The translations under genes and the position numbers were made by a program. Under the pieces are notes generated by a model. It was not told the DNA's origin. It did no database searches and worked only from the letters and a program-made list of their open reading frames with translations. A stretch of 64,000 nt of DNA from Spirosoma terrae (lineage in GTDB: Bacteria > Bacteroidota > Bacteroidia > Cytophagales > Spirosomataceae), in assembly GCF_010435915.1 (NCBI RefSeq), contig NZ_JAAFZH010000023.1, positions 44,401 to 108,400 of the forward strand. Reading direction: 5' to 3'. Every line of letters begins with the position of its first letter. Positions within the stretch are counted from its first letter, which is position 1. Positions 45,424 to 54,250 of this stretch are shown piece after piece.

Positions 45424-47058
45424 ATGAATAATCAATATGTTATCGGCGTAGATTTTGGCACTGATTCGGTCCGGGCACTCATTGTGAATACGCAGACGGG
45501 CGAAGCTGCCGGAACGCACGTTCACGAGTATGCACGCTGGAAAAAAGGCCTCTATTGCGATCCGGCCGTATCTCAGTTCCGGCAACATCCTCTCGATTAT
45601 CTGGAAGGTCTGGAGCAGTCGATTAAGGGAGCACTAGCCAAAGCCCCTGCCGACGTACGACAACAGGTAGTAGGTATTTCTATCGATACAACAGGGTCAA
45701 CGCCCGGTCCGGTCGATGAAACAGGGTTACCCCTGGCGTTACGTCCCGATTTTGCCGAAAACCCAAATGGTATGTTTATCCTTTGGAAAGACCATACGGC
45801 CAATGCGGAAGCCGACGAAATTAATAATCTCGCTCACCACTGGGACACTGACTACACCAAATACGTTGGCGGTATTTATTCGTCGGAATGGTTCTGGGCC
45901 AAGATTTTACGCACACTACGTGTCGATGAAGCCGTCCGCGACAAAGCGTTCTCCTGGATTGAACACTGCGACTGGGTATCGGCAGTACTGACCGGGAATA
46001 CCAATCCACTCACACTACGTCGGTCGCGGTGCGCGGCTGGCCATAAAGCGCTGTGGCATAGCGAATTTGACGGCCTCCCTTCGAACGAATTCCTGACTAA
46101 ACTCGATCCATTGCTGGATGGCTTACGCGATCGGCTGTTCCACGATACCTACACAGCCGATCAGGCTATGGGAAACCTTTCGGCCGAATGGGCTGAAAAA
46201 CTCGGTTTGTCTACCGATGTCGTGATTGGTGTTGGCGCGTTCGATGCGCACATGGGCGCCATTGGCGCTGAAATTGAGCCCTATGCATTTGTACGTATCA
46301 TCGGTACGTCAACCTGCGACATTCTGATGGCTCCTAATGACGAGATTGGACATCGGCTGATTCGGGGAATTTGCGGGCAGGTCGACGGATCAGTAGCACC
46401 GGGTATGCTGGGGCTGGAAGCCGGGCAATCGGCCTTTGGCGATGTGTATGCCTGGTTTTCACGGCTGATTACCAAACCGGTCCGGGAGCTACTGGGCGAT
46501 GAAGCGGCCGACGCCATGAGTCAACGACTGATTCCTCATCTGTCAGAGCAGGCTGCTACGTTACCCATTACCGAAAACGACCTAATTGCGCTCGACTGGA
46601 TCAACGGACGGCGAACTCCCGATGCCAATCATACGCTTAAAGGAGCCATTGCCGGGCTGAATCTGGGAACCGATGCTGCCAGAGTTTTCAAGTCGCTGGT
46701 CGAAGCAACGGCCTTTGGCTCCCGTAGCATCGTCGATCGATTCGTTGAAGAAGGCGTACCTATCAAAAAAGTGATTGCGATTGGTGGTGTAGCGAAAAAA
46801 TCGCCGTTTGTGATGCAAACACTGGCCGATGTTCTGAATAAACCCATTCAGGTAGCTAGTTCCGACCAAGCGTGTGCGTTAGGAGCAGCCATGTGCGCAT
46901 CGGTAGCCGCTGGCGTGCATCCAACTATGGAAGCAGCGCAGCAGGCTATGGGATCAGGTTTCGACGCCCAGTACACACCCCGCCCCGACCAGGTGGCCAT
47001 CTACGAAAAGCTCTATCAAAAATATCGGAAGCTCGGCGCGTTTGTCGAAGGCCGTTAA
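45424..47058 (+). CDS. araB: L-ribulokinase
   Basis: A 544-residue FGGY-family kinase phosphorylating L-ribulose at O5. Support: VIGVDFGTDSVRALIVNTQT (phosphate-1 loop), GISIDTTGSTPGPVDETGLP, the ribulokinase-type FILWKDHTANAEADEIN, RIIGTSTCDILMAPNDE and the C-terminal KVIAIGGVAKKSPFVMQTLA. The FGTDSVRA start and WKDHTA are characteristic of AraB rather than xylulokinase. First gene of the ara operon; araA starts 52 bases after it. Confidence 0.92.
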   Translation: MNNQYVIGVDFGTDSVRALIVNTQTGEAAGTHVHEYARWKKGLYCDPAVSQFRQHPLDYLEGLEQSIKGALAKAPADVRQQVVGISIDTTGSTPGPVDETGLPLALRPDFAENPNGMFILWKDHTANAEADEINNLAHHWDTDYTKYVGGIYSSEWFWAKILRTLRVDEAVRDKAFSWIEHCDWVSAVLTGNTNPLTLRRSRCAAGHKALWHSEFDGLPSNEFLTKLDPLLDGLRDRLFHDTYTADQAMGNLSAEWAEKLGLSTDVVIGVGAFDAHMGAIGAEIEPYAFVRIIGTSTCDILMAPNDEIGHRLIRGICGQVDGSVAPGMLGLEAGQSAFGDVYAWFSRLITKPVRELLGDEAADAMSQRLIPHLSEQAATLPITENDLIALDWINGRRTPDANHTLKGAIAGLNLGTDAARVFKSLVEATAFGSRSIVDRFVEEGVPIKKVIAIGGVAKKSPFVMQTLADVLNKPIQVASSDQACALGAAMCASVAAGVHPTMEAAQQAMGSGFDAQYTPRPDQVAIYEKLYQKYRKLGAFVEGR

Positions 47059-47110
47059 AACATATCCAGCTAGTCCCATTAACTACTTATCTAAATTCTC
47101 TGAATCAACC

Positions 47111-48601
47111 ATGTTGAATCTTAAGCAGTTTGAAGTTTGGTTTATAACCGGAAGCCAGCATTTATATGGTGAAGAAACATTAAAACAGGTCGATGATCAT
47201 TCGCAGGTTATTGCTGATTTCTTCGATAAAGCGCCACAAATTCCAGTACGTGTTGTTTTTAAGCCCGTTGTCAAAACGCCCGACGAAATCTATAAAATCT
47301 GTCAGGAAGCGAACGTAGCGCCCAACTGCGTAGGTGTCATTACGTGGATGCATACGTTCTCGCCCGCTAAAATGTGGATTCGGGGGTTGAGCATCCTGAA
47401 AAAGCCATTACTCCATCTGCACACCCAATTTAACCGCGATATTCCGTGGGGGCAGATCGACATGGACTTCATGAATCTAAACCAATCGGCCCACGGCGAC
47501 CGGGAGTTTGGGTTCATCATGTCGCGGATGCGCCTGAATCGGAAAGTGGTGGTTGGCTTCTGGCAGGAAAATGCCGTTATCGAAAAAATTGCGGCCTGGG
47601 CGCGCGTAGCGGTAGGTGCTTACGAGTTAAGAACCATGAAGGTTGTTCGGTTCGGCGATAACATGCGTCAGGTAGCCGTAACCGATGGCGATAAAGTAGC
47701 CGCCGAAATGACGTTCGGCATGGCCGTTAACACCCACGGGATTGGCGACCTGGTGGCGGTGATCAATCAGGTGACAGATGCTGAAATTGACCAGCTGGTT
47801 ACGGAGTATGCGGACAGCTACACCCTGATGGCATCGTTGCAAAAAGGTGGTGCTCAACACAGTTCTCTGCGCGATGCGGCCAAGATTGAAATCGGTTTGC
47901 GGGCCTTCTTACAGGATGGCGGCTTCACTGCTTATACCGATACGTTCGAAGACCTCCACGGTATGACGCAACTGCCGGGTATTGCATCTCAGCGACTGAT
48001 GGCCGATGGCTATGGCTTCGGTGGCGAAGGCGACTGGAAAACAGCCGCGATGGTTCGCACCATGAAAGTGATGGCGTCGGGTCTGAAAGGCGGCAACTCC
48101 TTCATGGAAGATTATACGTATCATTTCGACCCAAGTAACTCGCTCGTTCTGGGTTCACACATGCTCGAAATCTGTCCATCGATTGCTGCCGATAAACCGT
48201 CCTGCGAAATTCATCCACTGGGCATTGGCGGTAAAGCCGACCCGGTACGACTGGTATTCAACGCACCAGCCGGTCCAGCTATTAACGTATCACTGATCGA
48301 CATGGGCAATCGGTTCCGGCTGCTGGTCAACGAGGTCGAAGCCGTAGACGTAACGGAAGCCCTGCCTAAACTACCCGTTGCCAGAGCCCTCTGGAAACCT
48401 TATCCCGATATGCACACCGGCTGTGCCGCCTGGATTCTGGCGGGTGGTGCTCACCATACGGTGTATAGCCAAAATTTAACGACCGAATCGATCGAAGACT
48501 TCGCTGACATCTTCGGGGTTGAACTCGTCGTTATCGACAAAAACACGACGTTACGTCAGCTTAAGAACGAGCTTCGCTGGAGCGAGGCATCGTATCGATA
48601 A
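47111..48601 (+). CDS. araA: L-arabinose isomerase
   Basis: A 496-residue enzyme converting L-arabinose to L-ribulose. It begins MLNLKQFEVWFITGSQHLYG, has GVITWMHTFSPAKMWIRGL, THGIGDLVAVINQVTDAEID, GFGGEGDWKTAAMVRTMKVM (metal-binding Glu) and SHMLEICPSIA with the following metal His region. The frame is open to 47042 inside araB, but ATG 47111 is the family start. Length is normal for AraA. Confidence 0.95.
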   Translation: MLNLKQFEVWFITGSQHLYGEETLKQVDDHSQVIADFFDKAPQIPVRVVFKPVVKTPDEIYKICQEANVAPNCVGVITWMHTFSPAKMWIRGLSILKKPLLHLHTQFNRDIPWGQIDMDFMNLNQSAHGDREFGFIMSRMRLNRKVVVGFWQENAVIEKIAAWARVAVGAYELRTMKVVRFGDNMRQVAVTDGDKVAAEMTFGMAVNTHGIGDLVAVINQVTDAEIDQLVTEYADSYTLMASLQKGGAQHSSLRDAAKIEIGLRAFLQDGGFTAYTDTFEDLHGMTQLPGIASQRLMADGYGFGGEGDWKTAAMVRTMKVMASGLKGGNSFMEDYTYHFDPSNSLVLGSHMLEICPSIAADKPSCEIHPLGIGGKADPVRLVFNAPAGPAINVSLIDMGNRFRLLVNEVEAVDVTEALPKLPVARALWKPYPDMHTGCAAWILAGGAHHTVYSQNLTTESIEDFADIFGVELVVIDKNTTLRQLKNELRWSEASYR

Positions 48602-48611
48602 ACGCCAGTAG

Positions 48612-48631
48612 CCCGGACGTGACCGTCCGGG
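48612..48631. repeat. GC-rich palindrome between araA and the arabinofuranosidase gene
   Basis: CCCGGACG (48612-48619) pairs with CGTCCGGG (48624-48631) around a 4-base loop; a related AGCCCGGCC word lies 50 bases downstream. It may be a REP-like element or an mRNA-processing hairpin inside the operon; a T-run comes only 12 bases later. Confidence 0.55.
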
Positions 48632-48698
48632 AAGACAACCAGTTTTTTTCACTCGGTCGTGGACGCTAGTACGCTAGCCCGGCCAGACTACTAAATCC

Positions 48699-50240
48699 AT
48701 GAAAAAACCATTCCTAACCCTTGCTTTAGCCTCGCTGAGTCTGCTGGCTTCGGCTCAAACCAAAGTAACCCTTAACGCTGACGAAGGTAAACACCTAATC
48801 AGTCGGCACCTCTACGGCCATTTTGCTGAACACCTGGGCCGGTGTATTTATGATGGTTTCTACGTTGGCGAAAACAATACAAAAATTCCGAATAAAAACG
48901 GAGTTCGACTGGATGTTGTCGATGCGTTGAAAAAAATGAAAATCCCTAACCTGCGCTGGCCGGGCGGCTGCTTCGCCGATACGTATCACTGGAAAGACGG
49001 AATCGGGCCGAAAGCCAAACGGCCTAAAATCGTCAATACGTGGTGGGGGGGCGTAACGGAAGACAATAGCTTCGGCACACACGATTTCCTGAATATGTGT
49101 GAGTTACTGGGCACCGAGCCCTATTTGTCGGGCAACGTTGGTAGTGGCACGGTGCAGGAACTGTCGGAGTGGGTACAATACGTGAATTTTGAGAAAGACA
49201 GCCCAATGTCCAATCTCCGCCAGCAAAATGGCCGCGTCAAGCCCTGGAACGTACGCTACTGGGGCGTTGCCAACGAAGCCTGGGGTTGTGGCGGCAACAT
49301 GACGGCCGACTATTACGCTAATCTGTATAAGCAGTATAGCACGTTTATGAACACGCAGGTCGGTAAAGAAAAGATTTATCGGATTGCATCGGGTGCCAGC
49401 GACAACGATTATAACTGGACCGAGACGCTGATGAAAAATATCCCAGGCAAACTGATGGAAGCCGTTGCTCTGCACCATTACTCGGTGTTATCATGGGGCG
49501 AAGGCCAGAAAAGTTCAGCGACTCAGTTCAGCGACCAGGAGTATTTTAAGACAATGCAGCAGGCTCTGCTGATGGACGAACTGATCGAAAAGCATTCGGC
49601 TGTTATGGACAAATACGATCCAGAAAAGAAGATTGCGCTGATCGTTGATGAGTGGGGAGGCTGGTATAACGTAGAACCAGGCACCAATCCGGGATTCCTG
49701 TACCAGCAAAACACCATGCGCGATGCCGTACTGGCGGGAGCAACGCTCAATATTTTCCATAAGCACTGTGAACGTGTGCGGATGGCGAATCTGGCGCAGG
49801 CAGTCAACGTATTGCAGGCGGTTATCCTAACCAAAGGTGATAAAATGCTGCTGACACCGACGTATCACGTACTGGAAATGTATAACGTTCATCAGGACGC
49901 CACCATGCTGCCCGTTACGGTCAAATCGGAGGATTACACACTGGACAATCAGAAACTACCGGCCGTGTCGGTATCGGCCTCGCGCGATAAAGCGGGTAAA
50001 GTACACGTATCGCTGGTAAACATTGATCCCTCGAAACCACAGGAAATCTCGGTCGACCTGAAAGGTCTGAAAGCTAGCGGTTTAACAGGCCGTATTCTAA
50101 CATCGGCTAACGTCCGGGATCACAATACGTTCGAAAACCTGACCAAAGTGAAGCCTGCAGCATTTAACGGGGCCAAACTATCCGGCGATAAGCTAACGGT
50201 CAATCTGCCCCCCGTATCGGTCGTTGTTCTGGAACTCTAA
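48699..50240 (+). CDS. Exported alpha-L-arabinofuranosidase, GH51
   Basis: A 513-residue glycosidase with a signal peptide (residues 1-19, LTLALASLSLLASAQ). GH51 marks: LYGHFAEHLGRCIYDGFYVG, NLRWPGGCFADTYHWKDGIG, the acid/base Glu193 in GVANEAWGCGG, and the nucleophile Glu318 in IALIVDEWGGWYN, with a C-terminal beta-sandwich. It releases terminal L-arabinofuranose from arabinan or arabinoxylan. Export to the periplasm followed by the symporter downstream gives a complete route from polymer side chain to L-ribulose. Confidence 0.93.
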   Translation: MKKPFLTLALASLSLLASAQTKVTLNADEGKHLISRHLYGHFAEHLGRCIYDGFYVGENNTKIPNKNGVRLDVVDALKKMKIPNLRWPGGCFADTYHWKDGIGPKAKRPKIVNTWWGGVTEDNSFGTHDFLNMCELLGTEPYLSGNVGSGTVQELSEWVQYVNFEKDSPMSNLRQQNGRVKPWNVRYWGVANEAWGCGGNMTADYYANLYKQYSTFMNTQVGKEKIYRIASGASDNDYNWTETLMKNIPGKLMEAVALHHYSVLSWGEGQKSSATQFSDQEYFKTMQQALLMDELIEKHSAVMDKYDPEKKIALIVDEWGGWYNVEPGTNPGFLYQQNTMRDAVLAGATLNIFHKHCERVRMANLAQAVNVLQAVILTKGDKMLLTPTYHVLEMYNVHQDATMLPVTVKSEDYTLDNQKLPAVSVSASRDKAGKVHVSLVNIDPSKPQEISVDLKGLKASGLTGRILTSANVRDHNTFENLTKVKPAAFNGAKLSGDKLTVNLPPVSVVVLEL

Positions 50241-50245
50241 TCAAT

Positions 50246-50304
50246 GAACGAGCGAATGATTGGTAAGCCCGTACCGGCTGCCTGAATCAATCATTCGCTC
50301 GTTC
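50246..50304. terminator. 17-bp perfect hairpin inside the ara operon
   Basis: Arm 50246-50262 pairs with 50288-50304 without mismatch, between the arabinofuranosidase and araD genes. It may be a partial terminator or an mRNA-processing site that sets the level of araD and the symporter; no strong T-run follows. Confidence 0.6.
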
Positions 50305-50323
50305 CCTCAGTCAATCATTACGT

Positions 50324-51022
50324 ATGTATACGTCATTAAAAGAAGAATGTTACGAGGCCAATATGCAATTGCCAAAGCTGGGCCTGGTTCTGTTTACATT
50401 TGGTAATGTCAGTGCCGTCGACCGTGAGAAAGGCGTGTTTGCCATTAAACCGAGCGGTGTTCCGTACGAAAAGCTGCAGCCTAACGATATTGTCATCTGC
50501 GATTACGATGCGCAGGTGGTAGAAGGAAGTATGCGACCATCGTCTGACACGAAAACACACGCGCTTCTCTACAAAACCTGGGATACGATCGGCGGCATTT
50601 CGCATACCCACAGCACCTACGCGGTTGCCTGGGCGCAGGCTGGTTTAGACATCCCCATTTTCGGAACTACCCACGCCGATCATACGCATCAGGATATTCC
50701 CTGTGCGCCAGTTCTGACCGACGCCATGATCGAAGGTGATTATGAGCACGAAACTGGTCATCAGATTTTTAACTGCTTTGCCGAGAAAGGATTAGTTAAC
50801 AGCGAAATGGAAATGGTTCTCCTGCAAAACCACGGTCCATTCACCTGGGGCAAAACCGCCGAGAAAGCGGTCTATAATTCGGCCGTACTGGAAGAGCTGG
50901 CTAAAATGGCTTATCTGACTCTGCAAATCAATCCAAATACACCACGGATCAAAGACACACTACGTATGAAACATTATGAGCGTAAACACGGCAAGAATGC
51001 CTACTACGGCCAGGGCTGTTAA
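50324..51022 (+). CDS. araD: L-ribulose-5-phosphate 4-epimerase
   Basis: A 232-residue class II aldolase-fold enzyme converting L-ribulose-5-phosphate to D-xylulose-5-phosphate. Support: FGNVSAVDREKGVFAIKPSG, MRPSSDTKTHALLYKTW, the zinc-binding His pair in ISHTHSTYAVAWAQAG, and the third His in VLLQNHGPFTWGK. The C-terminal KHGKNAYYGQ is typical of AraD. It completes conversion of arabinose into the pentose-phosphate pathway. Confidence 0.95.
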   Translation: MYTSLKEECYEANMQLPKLGLVLFTFGNVSAVDREKGVFAIKPSGVPYEKLQPNDIVICDYDAQVVEGSMRPSSDTKTHALLYKTWDTIGGISHTHSTYAVAWAQAGLDIPIFGTTHADHTHQDIPCAPVLTDAMIEGDYEHETGHQIFNCFAEKGLVNSEMEMVLLQNHGPFTWGKTAEKAVYNSAVLEELAKMAYLTLQINPNTPRIKDTLRMKHYERKHGKNAYYGQGC

Positions 51023-51053
51023 CCTCCACCTTTATTCCTAAACAGAAACCCAC

Positions 51054-52709
51054 ATGAAACTTGGACTCGAAACGATAGACTACGTAATTTTTCTGGTCTA
51101 CTTCGTGATTGTTGCGTCGTACGGCTACTGGGTATATACCCACAAAGGCAAGCAAACTGCCGACTCAAAAGACTTCTTTCTGGCCGAAGGATCACTAACC
51201 TGGTGGGCAATTGGTGCCTCAATTATTGCGTCGAATATTTCTGCTGAGCAATTCATTGGCATGAGCGGTCAGGCCTTTCAGCTTGGGCTGGCCATTTCCG
51301 TTTATGAGCTGGTTGGCGGATTGTCGCTGGTGATCATCGCCATTTATTTTCTGCCGATGTACATCAAGAACAACATTTACACCATGCCACAATTCCTGCA
51401 AATGCGCTACGACAAGCGACTGGCAACGATTATGGCGGTGTTCTGGCTGTTTCTGTACATTCTGGTCAATCTTACCTCTATTATCTACCTGGGGGCGCTG
51501 AGTCTGGAAAAAATGACGGGTTTTGCTTTTATGCCCTGCGCCATTTTCCTGACCGTATTTGCCGTTTTCATTACGTTAGGCGGTATGAAAGTAATCGGTT
51601 ATACCGACGTAATACAGGTCGTTTGTCTGGTTGTGGGTGGCCTTGCCACTACGTATCTGGCGCTTAGCTTATTGTCTGATAAAGTAGGAACAGGCGCGGG
51701 TATTTTCGAAGGATTAAGCCTGATCAAAGAAAAAGCCGACAGCCATATGCACATGATTTTCCAGAAAGGCGAGTACTTCGTGCATGACGGACGCGGTGGC
51801 AAAATAGATGCCTATAACCAGCTTCCCGGCCTGATGATGTTTATTATTGGTGGCCAATGGATCGTAAACTTCAACTACTTCGGTTGCAATCAGTACATGA
51901 TCCAGCGTGCGCTCGGTGCCGACCTGACCACGGCCCGCAATGGCGTTCTGTTTGCTGCTTTCCTGAAACTGATGATGCCTTTTATTGTGGTATTACCCGG
52001 TCTGGCGGCTTACGTATTGTTTCAGGAAAACGCGGATGCGGCCATTGTTCAGGGGATAACGGATGGCAGCATCGTGAAGCCCGATAATGCGTATCCCGTA
52101 TTGCTGAATATTCTGCCGGTGGGCCTGAAAGGGCTATCCTTTGCGGCTCTGACGGCGGCTATCGTTGCATCGCTGGCCGGAAAAGCGAATAGTATTTCAA
52201 CGATCTACATGCTCGATATTCACCAAAAATTCATCAATCCGACTATCAGTGAGAAACAAACTGTTTGGCTCGGTCGAGTGGCTATCGTGGTGTCGTTTAT
52301 TATCGCGCTGGTGATCAGCCCATTTCTCAAAAACTTCGGACAAGGCTTCGAGTACATTCAGGAATATACCGGCTTCATTTCACCGGGTATCCTCTGTATT
52401 TTCCTGCTGGGTATGTTCTGGAAAAAGGCAACAACCAATGGCGCATTGGCCGCTGCGTTGCTGAGTATTCCCCTATCGACCTATCTGAAATTCAACGCCC
52501 CCGACATCCCATTCCTGAATCGAATGGGCATGGTATTCTGGGCATGCGTGCTGGTGGAGGTTACGATAAGTCTGATCGAATCCCGAAACAAAGAAAACCC
52601 CAACGCTTTCCTTGTTAAGTCGAGCTGGTTTGAGGTCAAAAAACCGTTTGTACTAGGAACCGTGGCGGTTGTGGGATTGGTACTGCTGATCTTTACGGTG
52701 TTTTATTAA
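51054..52709 (+). CDS. Sodium/solute symporter (SSS family), likely L-arabinose transporter
   Basis: A 551-residue protein with about 14 membrane helices of the SSS/SGLT family. It has FFLAEGSLTWWAIGASIIAS and NISAEQFIGMSGQAF in the first helices, WLFLYILVNLTSIIYLGALS, the sugar-binding NFNYFGCNQYMIQRAL, and AALTAAIVASLAGKANSIST (sodium site). The strong match to vSGLT-type motifs and the location 31 bases after araD support sodium-driven uptake of L-arabinose; substrate is inferred. Confidence 0.88.
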   Translation: MKLGLETIDYVIFLVYFVIVASYGYWVYTHKGKQTADSKDFFLAEGSLTWWAIGASIIASNISAEQFIGMSGQAFQLGLAISVYELVGGLSLVIIAIYFLPMYIKNNIYTMPQFLQMRYDKRLATIMAVFWLFLYILVNLTSIIYLGALSLEKMTGFAFMPCAIFLTVFAVFITLGGMKVIGYTDVIQVVCLVVGGLATTYLALSLLSDKVGTGAGIFEGLSLIKEKADSHMHMIFQKGEYFVHDGRGGKIDAYNQLPGLMMFIIGGQWIVNFNYFGCNQYMIQRALGADLTTARNGVLFAAFLKLMMPFIVVLPGLAAYVLFQENADAAIVQGITDGSIVKPDNAYPVLLNILPVGLKGLSFAALTAAIVASLAGKANSISTIYMLDIHQKFINPTISEKQTVWLGRVAIVVSFIIALVISPFLKNFGQGFEYIQEYTGFISPGILCIFLLGMFWKKATTNGALAAALLSIPLSTYLKFNAPDIPFLNRMGMVFWACVLVEVTISLIESRNKENPNAFLVKSSWFEVKKPFVLGTVAVVGLVLLIFTVFY

Positions 52710-52712
52710 GAG

Positions 52713-52787
52713 GTATAGAACGCAGATTTTTATGATGGTTATGATTTAAAATGATCTTAACTAATCATAAAAATCTGCGTTCCATAC
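52713..52787. terminator. Bidirectional hairpin ending the ara operon
   Basis: Arm 52713-52736 pairs with 52764-52787, 24 bp with one mismatch, in the 81-base gap between convergent genes. A short T-run follows on the plus strand. Confidence 0.75.
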
Positions 52788-52790
52788 TTT

Positions 52791-54038
52791 TTATTTCCGG
52801 CGACTTTCCAGGAAGTTTTCGATACGATCCATAGCCACCGTCAGTTCATCGACCGTGGGCAGACAAACGATTCGGAAGTGGTCGTTACGTACGTAATTGA
52901 ATCCATTGCCCGACACGACCAAGACTTTTTGTTCGGTCAGCAGATTCAGCACAAAATCATCGTCATCCTCCAGCCGGAACTGCGACAGGTCAATTTTCGG
53001 GAAAATATATAACGCTCCCTGTGGCTTCACACACGTAACGCCCGGAATCGCAATCATTCGTTCGTAAGCCAGCATCATCTGCCGGTATAAACGGCCAGTC
53101 GGCAGCACCAGATCATTGATACTTTGGTAACCACCCAAGGCCGTCTGAATAGCAAACTGAGTCGGAACGTTGGCGCATAAACGCATACTGGCCAGTAGCG
53201 TCAGTCCTTCAATATACGACTTAGCCCGGTGCCGCGCACCGCTCAGAATCATCCAGCCACCCCGAAAGCCCGCAGCCCGGTAGTTTTTCGACAAACCGCC
53301 CATCGTAATACAGAGCGTATCCTGAATCATTTTCGAGATCGGATAATGAACAGCTCCATCGTAGAGAATCCGGTCGTAAATCTCATCCGAAAACACGATT
53401 AACTTCCGTCGTTCGGCAATCCGGGCAATGCCTTCCAGAATCTCTTTGCTATAAACTGCCCCCGTTGGGTTATTAGGATTGATAACGACAATAGCTCTTG
53501 TCCTGGCCGTAATTTTACTTTCCAGATCAGCCAGATCCGGATTCCAGTCCGACGCTTCATCGCAGACGTAGTGAACCGGTTTGCCACCACAGAAAGCCAC
53601 GGAAGCTGTCCAGAGCGGATAGTCGGGAGAAGGGACCAGCACCTCATCGCCCTCATTGAGCAATGCCTGCATCGACAGCATGATCAGCTCACTGACGCCA
53701 TTTCCAATATAAATATCATTGATGGCAACGCCCGGCAAGCCAATGTTTTGCGTATGGTGCATGACCGCCTTACGAGCCGCAAACAATCCACGCGAATCGG
53801 AATACCCCTGCGCGTTACGTATGTTCAGGATAATGTCGTGCACAATCTCATCCGGCGCATCGAACCCGAACGTAGCGGGGTTACCGATATTCAGACTGAT
53901 GATTTTATAGCCCTGGCCTTCCAGTTCGAGTGCCTTCTCGTAGATCGGCCCTCGGATATCATATTTAAGATGTATAAGTCGGTCACTCTTAAGAATTTCC
54001 ATTGCTGGCACTTCTACTTCTAGACTGTCTGATTCCAT
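52791..54038 (-). CDS. alaA: Alanine aminotransferase (AlaA-like)
   Basis: A 415-residue PLP enzyme of fold type I, very close in pattern to E. coli AlaA: LNIGNPATFGFDAPDEIV, YIGNGVSELIMLSMQALLNE, PSPDYPLWTASVAFCGGKPV, VVINPNNPTGAVYSKEIL, FSDEIYDRILYD and the PLP Lys in GGLSKNYRAAGFRGGW. It makes alanine from pyruvate and glutamate. An internal ATG at 54002 (MEILKSDRLIHL) matches the usual family start and may be the real one. Confidence 0.88.
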   Translation of the reverse strand: MESDSLEVEVPAMEILKSDRLIHLKYDIRGPIYEKALELEGQGYKIISLNIGNPATFGFDAPDEIVHDIILNIRNAQGYSDSRGLFAARKAVMHHTQNIGLPGVAINDIYIGNGVSELIMLSMQALLNEGDEVLVPSPDYPLWTASVAFCGGKPVHYVCDEASDWNPDLADLESKITARTRAIVVINPNNPTGAVYSKEILEGIARIAERRKLIVFSDEIYDRILYDGAVHYPISKMIQDTLCITMGGLSKNYRAAGFRGGWMILSGARHRAKSYIEGLTLLASMRLCANVPTQFAIQTALGGYQSINDLVLPTGRLYRQMMLAYERMIAIPGVTCVKPQGALYIFPKIDLSQFRLEDDDDFVLNLLTEQKVLVVSGNGFNYVRNDHFRIVCLPTVDELTVAMDRIENFLESRRK

Positions 54039-54126
54039 GCCGCAAAAGTACAGAAAGTAATCAACTTGCCTATTGATTCTGATCGTTAGATGTACGTCAA
54101 GTTTAGTTTATATGCATGACCAGACG

Positions 54127-54213
54127 TTTATGTTCGACAGAATTAACAGGATTTCCAGGATTGTTTGAGAGGAATATTTGCAAAAAAATCCTGTTAATCC
54201 TGTCGAACATAAA
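54127..54213. repeat. Long inverted repeat built from AATCCTG words
   Basis: Arm 54127-54153 pairs with 54187-54213, 27 bp with one mismatch. Within it AGGATT/AATCCTG words repeat in tandem at about 9-base steps. It lies between the end of the DUF2306 gene and the start of alaA, both on the minus strand, so it may terminate the upstream transcript. The words resemble intergenic repeats common in Bacteroidota genomes. Confidence 0.65.
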
Positions 54214-54250
54214 CCCAATCAATTTTACCCACAAAGCACGTAGCACTACG

